Assembly (NCBI GenBank): GCA_030526455.1
Contig: JAUNCU010000019.1
Span: forward strand, 1-23,622
DNA: 23,622 bases
From: Bacteroidales bacterium
GTDB lineage: Bacteria > Bacteroidota > Bacteroidia > Bacteroidales > Muribaculaceae
Reading direction: 5' to 3'
Notes under the pieces: generated by a model
Seen by the model: the letters and a program-made list of their open reading frames with translations, nothing else
Databases searched by the model: none
Told to the model about the DNA's origin: nothing
Shown: piece after piece, positions 6,575 to 13,792 of the stretch
Numbering within the stretch: position 1 is the stretch's first letter
How the letters are laid out: each line of letters opens with the position of its first letter
Translations under genes and position numbers: made by a program

Positions 6575-8797
6575 CTAGTCCATTTCTTTAATGGCATTGA
6601 GGAAGTAGGCTTCGCTTTTGATCATGTTTCGGGCCTGGAGCACCATCACCTTGGTTTCGGTGAGGATGTTGAGGAAGAGCGCGCTGGCTCGCGAACTTGA
6701 CGATGCATCGTTGCGCACACGCTTGATGTGGCTCTTGATGATCGAAGCGATGAGTTCGAAGAGGTCGTCGCGCTTGTGCATCACTTCGTCGAGTTGGCTG
6801 AAGTCCTTCTGGGCGAGCATCTGTGAGATTTGACTGAAGATGTCGTCCACCTTATCGTTGATAAGTTTCAGGTCCTGAATTTGCTCGCTAGAGAGGCCAC
6901 GGTGGTTGTTGTCGATGTGGCGGAAAGCGGGTCGGGTGCTGTGGAGAAGCGCCTTCGACACTTCACACACATAGTCCACGATTTGCACGTAGTAGTGAGC
7001 GGTTTCGATGTGCTGCTCCTGGAGTTTCTTCACAGTGGCGCAAATCTCGTATTTGCGCTGATTGGCTTCGGCATACATCTTTTCGCTCAGCGCCACCATG
7101 TCTTTGAGGCCCTTGCGGTTTTCGGTGAAGAGCGACACGAGCATTCGGTTATAGATAGAGGATGTTTGTTCCATTGTGTTCACCACCATTTGAGTGCAGT
7201 TGTAGAGCACATCTTCGGGGGCGTCGTCGTTGGTGATGAGGGGTTCTTCGTCGGCCTTGTCGGCATCTTTATCCTTGAGGATGAATCGCTTGAGCAGGAT
7301 GTAACCGGCCAGGAGCACGATGCCAGCGAGCGCATAGCCACCGCCCACCATCAGCAGCATCACGATGAGGAACGACATGAGGAAGGCAATGAATGCGGTC
7401 ACAAACCAGCCCATGATCACCACCATCACACCCGAGATGCGATACACGGCGCTGTCGCGGCCCCACACGCGGTCGGCGAGCGACGAACCCATCGACACCA
7501 TGAACACTACGTAGGTGGTAGAGAGTGGCAACTTGAGCGAGGTACCGATGCAGATGAGGATGGCTGCTGCGGCCAGGTTCACCACGGCGCGAATGTGGTC
7601 GTAGGTGCGGCCACCGCGTTCTTCTTCGCTAATGGGGGCAAAGCGCTTGTTGATGAAAGCCTGCCAACTAGCGGGGAGCAAGCGGCGATAGAGGTCGTTG
7701 AGTTTCACCGAGTAGCGCACCAGTGCGCGAGAGAATGGAGTGGAATTGAAGCGCTCGTTTTCTTCTTGCTGCGAAGCGAGGGTGAGTTCGGTTTGCGACA
7801 CCTTCTTGGCGTCTTTCGAGAAGAAGAGTGTGGCGGCCATCACCACGCCGGCAATGGCGAGGAAACCGATGTTCACCATCTTGGGGTTGGCGAGTTCGCC
7901 CATCATCATCGAAGTGCCGCCGTCCTGAGCGAGGGCATAGGCGTCCATACCCGCCAGGGGCACACCCACGAAGTTCACCAAGTCGTTGCCCGCGAAGGCA
8001 AGAGCGAGGGCGAAGGTACCGCTGAGGATGGTGATCTTAAGGATATTCACACCCATCTTCTGGAGCACGAAGAGCACTGCCGACGAAGCCAGCCACAGGC
8101 CAGAGAGCACCATGAGGATGTTGCCATTGATGAAGCCTGCGATTTCTTCGGTGATAAGACCCGAACTCTTCAAGCCCTTGAACATGGCAAAGTAGATGAT
8201 GCCCACCACCGCGATACCACACCAGGCAGCACCGAAGCGGCCAAACTGCTTCGCGTAGCGGAAGGTGAAGAGGATGCGCGAGAAGTACATCACTATCGAA
8301 CCCACCACGAAGGAGAGCACCACCGATACCAGGATGGCCGAAATCATACCCAGCGCCTTGCCGCCGTTCACGAATTCTTCAATGCCACCGGTGGCGTCGC
8401 CGAAGTAGAGTTTAAACACGGTTACCGCCATCGCTGCACCGAGCAACTCGAAGATCATCGACACGGTGGTGGAGGTGGGAAGGCCGAGTTTGTTGAAGCC
8501 GTCGAGCAGAAGCACGTCGGTGAGCATCACACCCACATAGAGGAACATAATCTCGGTGAAAGTGAACATCTCGGGGTGGAACACACCATTGCGAGCCACC
8601 TCCATCATGCCGTGGGAGGTGAGCACACCCACCAGGATACCCACGGCAGCCACGGTGATGATGGTCTTATAGGAAGCAATTTTAGATCCAATCGAGGAAT
8701 TCAGGAAGTTGATAGCGTCGTTCGACACGCCCACTATCAGGTCGACTATCGCCAGGATGGCGAGAATCACGACAATTACTGTAAAAACTGGACTCAT
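6575..8797 (-). CDS. PiT-family inorganic phosphate transporter with PhoU-like C-terminal domain
   Basis: This is an inner-membrane phosphate:cation symporter of 740 residues. The two PiT half-repeats are visible: GVSNDAINFLNSSIGS (23-38) and AGNDLVNFVGVPLAG (269-283). Both carry the conserved Asn-Asp of the family, although the first motif differs from the usual NDxANxxGT form, as in long Bacteroidota members. About ten hydrophobic segments lie between 5 and 505. A charged linker (508-528) leads to a soluble helical region (about 530-740) resembling PhoU/DUF47, which probably tunes transport according to phosphate status. It lies downstream of a PhoR/PhoB-like pair on the same strand, separated by 219 bp that contain a 37-bp palindrome and one TTGTTACAA motif. 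Phosphate is the most likely substrate; sulfate cannot be excluded by sequence alone. Confidence 0.93.
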   Translation of the reverse strand: MSPVFTVIVVILAILAIVDLIVGVSNDAINFLNSSIGSKIASYKTIITVAAVGILVGVLTSHGMMEVARNGVFHPEMFTFTEIMFLYVGVMLTDVLLLDGFNKLGLPTSTTVSMIFELLGAAMAVTVFKLYFGDATGGIEEFVNGGKALGMISAILVSVVLSFVVGSIVMYFSRILFTFRYAKQFGRFGAAWCGIAVVGIIYFAMFKGLKSSGLITEEIAGFINGNILMVLSGLWLASSAVLFVLQKMGVNILKITILSGTFALALAFAGNDLVNFVGVPLAGMDAYALAQDGGTSMMMGELANPKMVNIGFLAIAGVVMAATLFFSKDAKKVSQTELTLASQQEENERFNSTPFSRALVRYSVKLNDLYRRLLPASWQAFINKRFAPISEEERGGRTYDHIRAVVNLAAAAILICIGTSLKLPLSTTYVVFMVSMGSSLADRVWGRDSAVYRISGVMVVIMGWFVTAFIAFLMSFLIVMLLMVGGGYALAGIVLLAGYILLKRFILKDKDADKADEEPLITNDDAPEDVLYNCTQMVVNTMEQTSSIYNRMLVSLFTENRKGLKDMVALSEKMYAEANQRKYEICATVKKLQEQHIETAHYYVQIVDYVCEVSKALLHSTRPAFRHIDNNHRGLSSEQIQDLKLINDKVDDIFSQISQMLAQKDFSQLDEVMHKRDDLFELIASIIKSHIKRVRNDASSSSRASALFLNILTETKVMVLQARNMIKSEAYFLNAIKEMD

Positions 8798-8857
8798 AAG
8801 TTATTTCAATTTTTTAAGTTAGTTAATTCAAGTTTTGCAAATTTTTATTTTCTCTTG

Positions 8858-8894
8858 ATTTTCGCTAAAGGGGACAGTCCCCTTTAGCGAAAAT
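8858..8894. repeat. 37-bp perfect palindrome upstream of the phosphate transporter
   Basis: Two 18-bp arms are exact reverse complements around one central base (A at 8876). The left arm is ATTTTCGCTAAAGGGGAC. It lies 61 bp upstream of the transporter ATG and 123 bp past the kinase stop. No U-run follows on either strand, so it is not a standard intrinsic terminator. A REP-type mobile repeat or a strong leader hairpin are possible readings. Confidence 0.85.
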
Positions 8895-8953
8895 TTGGGG
8901 AGAGGAAAGGGTGTAGGGAGGGCTGTCAGGGGCTTTCGGGCTCCTAATCAGGG

Positions 8954-8965
8954 ATTGTTACAAAA
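8954..8965. promoter_or_regulatory. Single ATTGTTACAAAA motif upstream of the phosphate transporter
   Basis: This 12-mer shares ATTGTTACAA with the repeats at 11185-11251 in front of the response regulator gene. It lies 157 bp upstream of the transporter ATG. Only a degenerate second half-site (TTTTGA, 11 bp on) is visible, so it is a weak operator candidate. Confidence 0.35.
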
Positions 8966-9016
8966 TGATTTTGAGGGAATTACCTTTTTCGGGGCTGCCA
9001 AGCGCTGCTGCGGCGG

Positions 9017-10456
9017 CTACTTGGCGAGGGAGAATTCAAACTCGAGGCCTCCGCCCTTGCGGTTGCGCACGCTGATGGTGCCCTGGTGGAAGGCGACGGC
9101 ATTCTTCACGATCGCCAACCCGAGGCCAGTGCCACCGAGCGCTCGGCTACGGCCGGTGTCCACGCGGTAGAATCGCTCGAAGAGACGGTTGATGTGCTCT
9201 TCATCGACCCCTACCCCATTGTCGGCAAAGGTGAACACATAATAGTCGGGGGTAGAATCCTTGAGCGAGACGTTCACGTCGCGTCCGCCGCTGTAGTTGA
9301 AGGCGTTCACCATGAGATTGCGGAAGATGGACTCAATGAGCGAGGCATTGCCCTTCACGGTGAGTTGCTCAGGCACATCGATGTGGATGCGCAACTGCTT
9401 TTCGGGTGGGAACACCTTCATCTCGTCGGCCACCTTGTGGATAATTTCGGTGACATCTACCGAAGCGCTCTCAATCTTGTGTGGCGCCTCCGAGATGCGG
9501 GTGATGAGCGAGAGGTCGGCCAGCAGTGCGGCGAGGCGCTTCACATTCTCGTAGGAGGTGTCGATGAGTTGCTTCTTGGTTTCGGCGGGGAGTGTTTCGC
9601 TATTGTTTTCCAGCGTTTCGAGACACGCCTGAATCACGTGCACGGGCGTCTTGATCTCGTGGCTGATATTGTTGGTGAGTTGATGCTTGATGCGATTCTT
9701 TTCGCTCTGCTCAAACATGGCCGCACGCAAATTCTTGTCGCGCTGCTCGGAAGTGGCCTTCAGATTCTTGTAGAGATTGATCACATGGCCCGAGATTTCG
9801 CCCAATTCATCGTTGGGGAATTGGCGGGTGTCGTAGTCGTCGATATCGTCATATTCGGCGGCAGCGGCGAAACGGCGCAAATTCTTCACGCTACGGCCCA
9901 CACGATAGGCGGCGAGCCAGGCGAGCACGGTCATCAGCAGCGCGATGCCGAAGATGAGGTAACTGTTCACGGGGTCGGCCTTGAGGGTGTCGGCGAGGGT
10001 GTGATTATAGGGCAATGCCGTACGCACCACCACCCCATCGCCTCGGGTGGCCGAGTAGAAATACTGGCGGGCGTTGGTGGAAGAGACGCGGCGCTTGGTG
10101 AAGCCGTGGCCATGGGCGATCGCCTCAGCCACCTCGGCGCGAGAAAGGTGATTCTCCTTCACCTGCGAAGCGTTAGTGTCGTAGATCACGTCGCCATTGA
10201 AATTGATGACCGACACACGCAGCGAGTCGTCGGCACCGATTTGCTTGAGCAACTGCGGTGTGATTTGCTTGCCTTCGCCCAGCGAGGCGAGGATGCGCAT
10301 GTTCTGCATCTGGAGGCGGCTGTCGAGCACTTCGGTCTTGAAGTCGACCTCGCGTGAATACTGCAGTGCAAAAAACACCAGCGCCATCGACCATGTGAAG
10401 AACATGATGAGGAGGAAAATGCGCGTGTGCACACTAACCTTTGGTTTTGAAACCAT
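9017..10456 (-). CDS. Sensor histidine kinase, PhoR-like
   Basis: This is the membrane sensor of a two-component system. I use the ATG at 10456 (MVSKPKVSVHTRIFLL), which overlaps the regulator gene by 23 bp; an ATG at 10492 would add 12 residues. By this numbering the protein has 479 residues. A first membrane segment (12-31) is followed by a periplasmic domain of about 130 residues, a second membrane segment (165-184) and a HAMP-like linker. The kinase core has the H-box NNISHEIKTP with phospho-accepting His266, the N-box around Asn380 and Asn384, DNGVG (412-416), FERFYR (426-431) and GGTGLGLAIV (441-450). All catalytic boxes are intact. Gene order, overlap and the neighbouring PiT transporter make phosphate sensing plausible, but the sensor domain itself does not prove it. 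Confidence 0.93.
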   Translation of the reverse strand: MVSKPKVSVHTRIFLLIMFFTWSMALVFFALQYSREVDFKTEVLDSRLQMQNMRILASLGEGKQITPQLLKQIGADDSLRVSVINFNGDVIYDTNASQVKENHLSRAEVAEAIAHGHGFTKRRVSSTNARQYFYSATRGDGVVVRTALPYNHTLADTLKADPVNSYLIFGIALLMTVLAWLAAYRVGRSVKNLRRFAAAAEYDDIDDYDTRQFPNDELGEISGHVINLYKNLKATSEQRDKNLRAAMFEQSEKNRIKHQLTNNISHEIKTPVHVIQACLETLENNSETLPAETKKQLIDTSYENVKRLAALLADLSLITRISEAPHKIESASVDVTEIIHKVADEMKVFPPEKQLRIHIDVPEQLTVKGNASLIESIFRNLMVNAFNYSGGRDVNVSLKDSTPDYYVFTFADNGVGVDEEHINRLFERFYRVDTGRSRALGGTGLGLAIVKNAVAFHQGTISVRNRKGGGLEFEFSLAK

Positions 10457-11120
10457 AGCCAAATCCTTGTTTGGTGAAAATTCTGTTTCCATATCTACCT
10501 ATTTTTTTACGTAAGCGACCGACAAACACATCGACCGTGCGATCGATGACACACACGTCGGCCGTCCACACCCGGATGAGAATGTCGGAACGTGAATGCA
10601 CGGTGTCGGGATTTTTCAAAAAGAACGCCAAGAGGTCGAATTCGGTGTCGGTGAGCGAAACGGGCTCGCCATCGAGCAAGCACTCCTTCTTCGCCAGGTC
10701 GAGCACGAGCGATTCACACGCCAGGCGGTCGGTCTTCGAATAGCGGCCGCTGCGGTGGAGCACACTTTTCACGCGTGCCACCAGTTCGCGCATGGAGAAG
10801 GGCTTGCGAATGTAGTCGTCGGCCCCACTGTCGAAACCCTCGAGCAAGTCGGCTTCGGAGTCTTTGGCTGTGCAGAAAATGATGGGCACATTCTTCAACT
10901 CCTCGCGCTGCCTGATGGTCTTTGCGAGTTCAAACCCCGACATCTGTTCCATCATCACGTCGAGCAAGAGCAAGTCGTAACGCTCGAGTCGCATCTTGAG
11001 AGCCTCTTCGGCCGAGCATGCAGTATCGATGCTGAAGCCCTCCATTTCGAGATTCAACTTCAAGACGTAACAAATGGCTTGTTCGTCGTCGACTACTAAT
11101 ATTTTAGGAACATCGGTCAT
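10434..11120 (-). CDS. OmpR/PhoB-family response regulator
   Basis: This is the DNA-binding partner of the overlapping histidine kinase. The ATG at 11120 (MTDVPKILVVDDEQ) is preferred over a longer frame, because the receiver domain begins immediately and the promoter lies upstream. The receiver domain (about 5-120) has the acidic pair Asp11/Asp12, phospho-accepting Asp54 in LLLDVMM, Thr84 in FCTAKD and Lys106 in RKPFS. The winged-helix Trans_reg_C domain (about 130-226) shows LTDTEFDLLAFFLKNP, then RTVDVFVGRLRKKIG and the final GFGYGF. The 228-residue length is standard. Such regulators usually bind direct repeats with an 11-bp period, and repeats of exactly that kind lie at 11185-11251 upstream of this gene, which suggests autoregulation. 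A PhoB role is inferred from the neighbouring PiT gene. Confidence 0.95.
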   Translation of the reverse strand: MTDVPKILVVDDEQAICYVLKLNLEMEGFSIDTACSAEEALKMRLERYDLLLLDVMMEQMSGFELAKTIRQREELKNVPIIFCTAKDSEADLLEGFDSGADDYIRKPFSMRELVARVKSVLHRSGRYSKTDRLACESLVLDLAKKECLLDGEPVSLTDTEFDLLAFFLKNPDTVHSRSDILIRVWTADVCVIDRTVDVFVGRLRKKIGRYGNRIFTKQGFGYGFKTKG

Positions 11121-11154
11121 TGTGCTTGAGTTCTGTTTTGAATTTTTTACAGTG

Positions 11155-11162
11155 CAAAAGTA
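11155..11162 (-). promoter_or_regulatory. Putative -7 element of the response regulator/kinase operon
   Basis: The minus strand reads TACTTTTG, matching TAnnTTTG, 35 bp before the ATG at 11120. There is no good -33 box. The repeat element at 11185-11205 sits where an activator would replace one. Confidence 0.5.
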
Positions 11163-11184
11163 AGATAAAAATGATACAGAAATA

Positions 11185-11251
11185 TAACAAAATTGTAACA
11201 ATTGCGTTTTCAGCGTCTCTGGAGGCAAATTGTTACAATTTTGTTACAATT
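11185..11251. promoter_or_regulatory. Inverted and 11-bp tandem TTGTTACAA repeats (operator candidate)
   Basis: TAACAAAATTGTAACAATT (from 11185, arm to 11205) is mirrored by AATTGTTACAATTTTGTTA (arm 11225-11246), with one extra base in the right arm and a 19-bp spacer. Inside the right arm TTGTTACAAT occurs twice, starting at 11230 and 11241, an 11-bp period. Each unit is itself a small palindrome, ATTGT-N-ACAAT. The left arm starts 22 bp upstream of the -7 box. OmpR/PhoB regulators typically bind 11-bp direct repeats at such positions. It could alternatively help end MBOAT transcription, but no clear U-run follows. Confidence 0.6.
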
Positions 11252-11258
11252 GAGCGGT

Positions 11259-12755
11259 CTAATATTGGGCATAGATGAATGGCGCTACATCGGCCGAGGC
11301 AAACTGGAGCACCAGTTGCACCACGATGACGAACACCGCGAGTTTGAAGAGCCAGTGGCTTTCCACAAACCATCGCTTGGCGCCCTGATAGATGCGCACC
11401 GGCACGAAATGGGCCACCAGCAGGAGCACCAGCATGATGCACCACACATAGCGCACACTCACGAACGGGGGCAGATAAGCCAGGTCGAAATTGGTGAAAA
11501 TGCCCGTGAGAATGGCTGTGGCCTCAGCAAACGACTCGGCGCGGAAAAACACAAACGCCAGCATCACCGTGGTGAAGGTAATCAGGCCTGAGAGCAGGCG
11601 CACCGGCCATGTGTCGGGTATCTTCTTGAGCGATGGCAGGCACAATTTGTGCACCACCAGCGCTATACCATGGATGGCTCCCCACACTATATAATTAAGG
11701 CCCGCGCCGTGCCAGAAGCCGCCTATGAGCATGGTGAGGAAAAGGTTGAGGTATTGGCGCACCTTGCCCTTGCGGTTGCCGCCGAGCGGAATGTAGACGT
11801 AGTCGCGCAGCCAGAACGAGAGCGAGATGTGCCAGCGGCGCCAGAATTCGGTGATGTTGAGCGAGCGAAACGGATGGTCGAAGTTCACGCCCAGGTCGAA
11901 GCCCATGATGGCACCCAGACCGATGGCCATGTCGCTATAGCCCGAGAAGTCGGCGTAGAGTTGCACGGTGAAGCCCAGCGCCGCCATCAGCAGTTCGAAG
12001 CCACTGTAGCCCTGCAGCGTTTCGGGGCTGCCGAAAATGATGCCCGAGTACTGGGCGAGATAGTCGGCCACGATAGCCTTCTTCACCACACCCGCCATCA
12101 CCAGCCAGAGTCCGCCGTAGATTTCGGCCTTGGTCACTGGCGAGGTGCGCTCGAGTTGGGGCATGAAATCCTTCGCCCTCACCACTGGGCCAGCCACGAG
12201 GCAGGGGAAGAACGAGAGGTAGAATAGATAGTTGAGATAACTTTCCACAGGCGGCATCTTGGCCTTGTAGACGTCCACCACATAACTGATGGTGCGGAAG
12301 GTGTAGAACGAGATGCCTATGGGCGCGATGATGTCGAGGGGCTGGAAGTTGCCGCCCACGATGTCGTGCCAGGAGTGGAGGAAGAAATTGGTGTATTTGA
12401 AAGCCACCAGTGTGCCCAGCGAGCACAGCAGCGACAGCCACAGCATCGCCTTGCGGCGGCCCGACGACTCAGCCCGTGCAATGCGGCGCGCCAGGTGCCA
12501 GTCGATGACCGACGTGGCCACCATGAGCAGGAAAATCCAGCCACACGACTTGAAGGCGAAAAAGAGGCTGAATGCCACCACGAAGAGCATCATCTGACGC
12601 TTGCGGTGACGAATGCATGCGAAGATGGGCAGGAACACCAGAAACATCATCCAGAACGTGCCGCTGGAGAACACCAGAGGCATCGAGGGATTAGGAGTGA
12701 AAAACGATGCGATGTTGTGCAACGCAAAGGTGAGGTTATCGTTCAGTAGCATCAT
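11259..12755 (-). CDS. MBOAT-family O-acyltransferase (AlgI/DltB-like)
   Basis: This is a polytopic inner-membrane protein of 498 residues that passes acyl groups, usually acetyl, across the membrane to an extracytoplasmic polymer. Family hallmarks are present: FKYTNFF (119-125), PIGISFYTFRTISYVVDVY (145-163), YADFSGYSDMAIG (267-279), WRRWHISLSFWLRDYVYIPL (305-324) and IGGFWHGAGLNYIVWGAIHG (344-363). The conserved His349 of the FWHG motif is the likely catalytic residue. Its ATG overlaps the stop of the SGNH hydrolase gene by 4 bp, so the two are translationally coupled. The pair matches AlgI/AlgX- or PatA/PatB-type O-acetylation machinery. The acceptor (exopolysaccharide, O-antigen or peptidoglycan) cannot be told, since no polysaccharide genes adjoin. 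Confidence 0.93.
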   Translation of the reverse strand: MMLLNDNLTFALHNIASFFTPNPSMPLVFSSGTFWMMFLVFLPIFACIRHRKRQMMLFVVAFSLFFAFKSCGWIFLLMVATSVIDWHLARRIARAESSGRRKAMLWLSLLCSLGTLVAFKYTNFFLHSWHDIVGGNFQPLDIIAPIGISFYTFRTISYVVDVYKAKMPPVESYLNYLFYLSFFPCLVAGPVVRAKDFMPQLERTSPVTKAEIYGGLWLVMAGVVKKAIVADYLAQYSGIIFGSPETLQGYSGFELLMAALGFTVQLYADFSGYSDMAIGLGAIMGFDLGVNFDHPFRSLNITEFWRRWHISLSFWLRDYVYIPLGGNRKGKVRQYLNLFLTMLIGGFWHGAGLNYIVWGAIHGIALVVHKLCLPSLKKIPDTWPVRLLSGLITFTTVMLAFVFFRAESFAEATAILTGIFTNFDLAYLPPFVSVRYVWCIMLVLLLVAHFVPVRIYQGAKRWFVESHWLFKLAVFVIVVQLVLQFASADVAPFIYAQY

Positions 12756-13666
12756 GGGGCATCGGTATTGGCGGGTGACACTTCGGGCTGAGCGGCGGCG
12801 GGCTGCTCGGCCACTTCTTGCTTGGGTTTGGGCTGTGGCTGTGGTTTCGCCTCGGCCTTAGGCTTGGGTTTCGCCTCGTCGTCGGTCATGCTAAACATTT
12901 CGGTGTGGCAGTGGCCGCGGTCCTTCTTGGGCATCTTCAGCACAATAGGATTATTGCTCTTTTCCATAATCCAGCGGCAGATGCGGTCGGCCCACTTCGC
13001 TGCCGAGGCGGCTGTGGGATGGGCGCCGTCGCTGGCACGGTCGTAGTGCTGGTCGGGGGTGTAACTGAGGTAGAAACTGCCCTCAGGCACCACGCTGCGA
13101 ATCATATCGTTGATGCCAGTGTCGGGCTTCCAGTTGGGCGGACCAATCCACACGTAGGGGATGTTGCCAAATTCAGCCACTATCTGCTTCACATATTTCG
13201 TGCGGCGGGCGATGATGTCGTTGATAAAGAGTTCATTGCCGCCGAGGCTGATAAGAATGTAGTCGGGCTTATACTGCGCCACCTTTTCCTTCACCCTTCC
13301 GCTGGTGGCCCACACCTCGGTGGAGGAGCCGTACCAGATGACGGTGTTCATTTGGTGACCGTTTTCCTCGGCATAGGCAGCGATGCGCGGACTCAGGCGC
13401 TCGAGCATGGAGTCGCCTATGAAGAGGATATTTTTTTTGGTGGTGTCGAACGGAGCGGGCTTCAGCGCCGTGGCAGTGGAGTCTTTGCCGCCGAGGGTGT
13501 CGGCGTGGGCAAGTTGTGAGGGCGAATGCTTGAACAAATCGCTGGCGAAACTCGCCGTCTTAATGCCGCACGTGTCCTCGAAATCGTCGCCGAAAAACGA
13601 CATGCCGGCGAAAAAGGCAAACGCCGTCAGCAGCAGGGCAAAGAGGCTAAAATAATTCTTTTTCAT
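12752..13666 (-). CDS. Membrane-anchored SGNH hydrolase, partner of the MBOAT protein
   Basis: This 304-residue protein has an N-terminal hydrophobic segment (6-26) serving as signal anchor, so the domain faces the periplasm. The SGNH blocks are complete: GDS with Ser86 (84-86), the block II glycine region WYGSS (111-115), GGNE with Asn144 (142-145), and DGAHPT giving Asp213 and His216. After the fold, residues 262-295 are rich in Lys, Pro, Glu and Gln (KPKPKAEAKPQPQPKPK), an extended cell-wall-spanning type of tail. With the downstream MBOAT protein it probably transfers acetyl groups to an envelope polymer, the hydrolase acting as the periplasmic transferase. An esterase role is the alternative. 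Transcription likely starts in the 126-bp gap upstream, but I see no clear promoter there. Confidence 0.9.
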   Translation of the reverse strand: MKKNYFSLFALLLTAFAFFAGMSFFGDDFEDTCGIKTASFASDLFKHSPSQLAHADTLGGKDSTATALKPAPFDTTKKNILFIGDSMLERLSPRIAAYAEENGHQMNTVIWYGSSTEVWATSGRVKEKVAQYKPDYILISLGGNELFINDIIARRTKYVKQIVAEFGNIPYVWIGPPNWKPDTGINDMIRSVVPEGSFYLSYTPDQHYDRASDGAHPTAASAAKWADRICRWIMEKSNNPIVLKMPKKDRGHCHTEMFSMTDDEAKPKPKAEAKPQPQPKPKQEVAEQPAAAQPEVSPANTDAP

Positions 13667-13729
13667 TTACAGAGAGGCTGTTACTGGGCTTAATGTGATA
13701 GAAAGGATGGCCAGTGGTTTATTTTAAGA

Positions 13730-13776
13730 AAAAGTGTGGCTTAAGAGCGATGGAAATCACTCATAGCCACACTTTT
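13730..13776 (-). terminator. Terminator of the peptidoglycan-peptide operon
   Basis: AAAAGTGTGGCT (13730-13741) pairs exactly with AGCCACACTTTT (13765-13776). The loop contains a further imperfect stem. On the minus strand a T-run follows. It lies 17 bp past the epimerase stop and separates that operon from the SGNH/MBOAT pair. Confidence 0.85.
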
Positions 13777-13792
13777 AACTTTATCTATCGAA

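Noticed and set aside
6830..8887. A 685-codon open frame on the plus strand opposite the phosphate transporter gene
   Set aside because: The protein is rich in His, Glu and Gly with no recognisable domain, as expected from reading a GC-rich coding sequence backwards. The opposite strand encodes a complete PiT transporter.
8997..9025. Hairpin GCCAAG/CTTGGC overlapping the histidine kinase stop codon
   Set aside because: The outer stem is only 6 bp, it lies partly in coding sequence and no U-run follows, so I do not call it a terminator.
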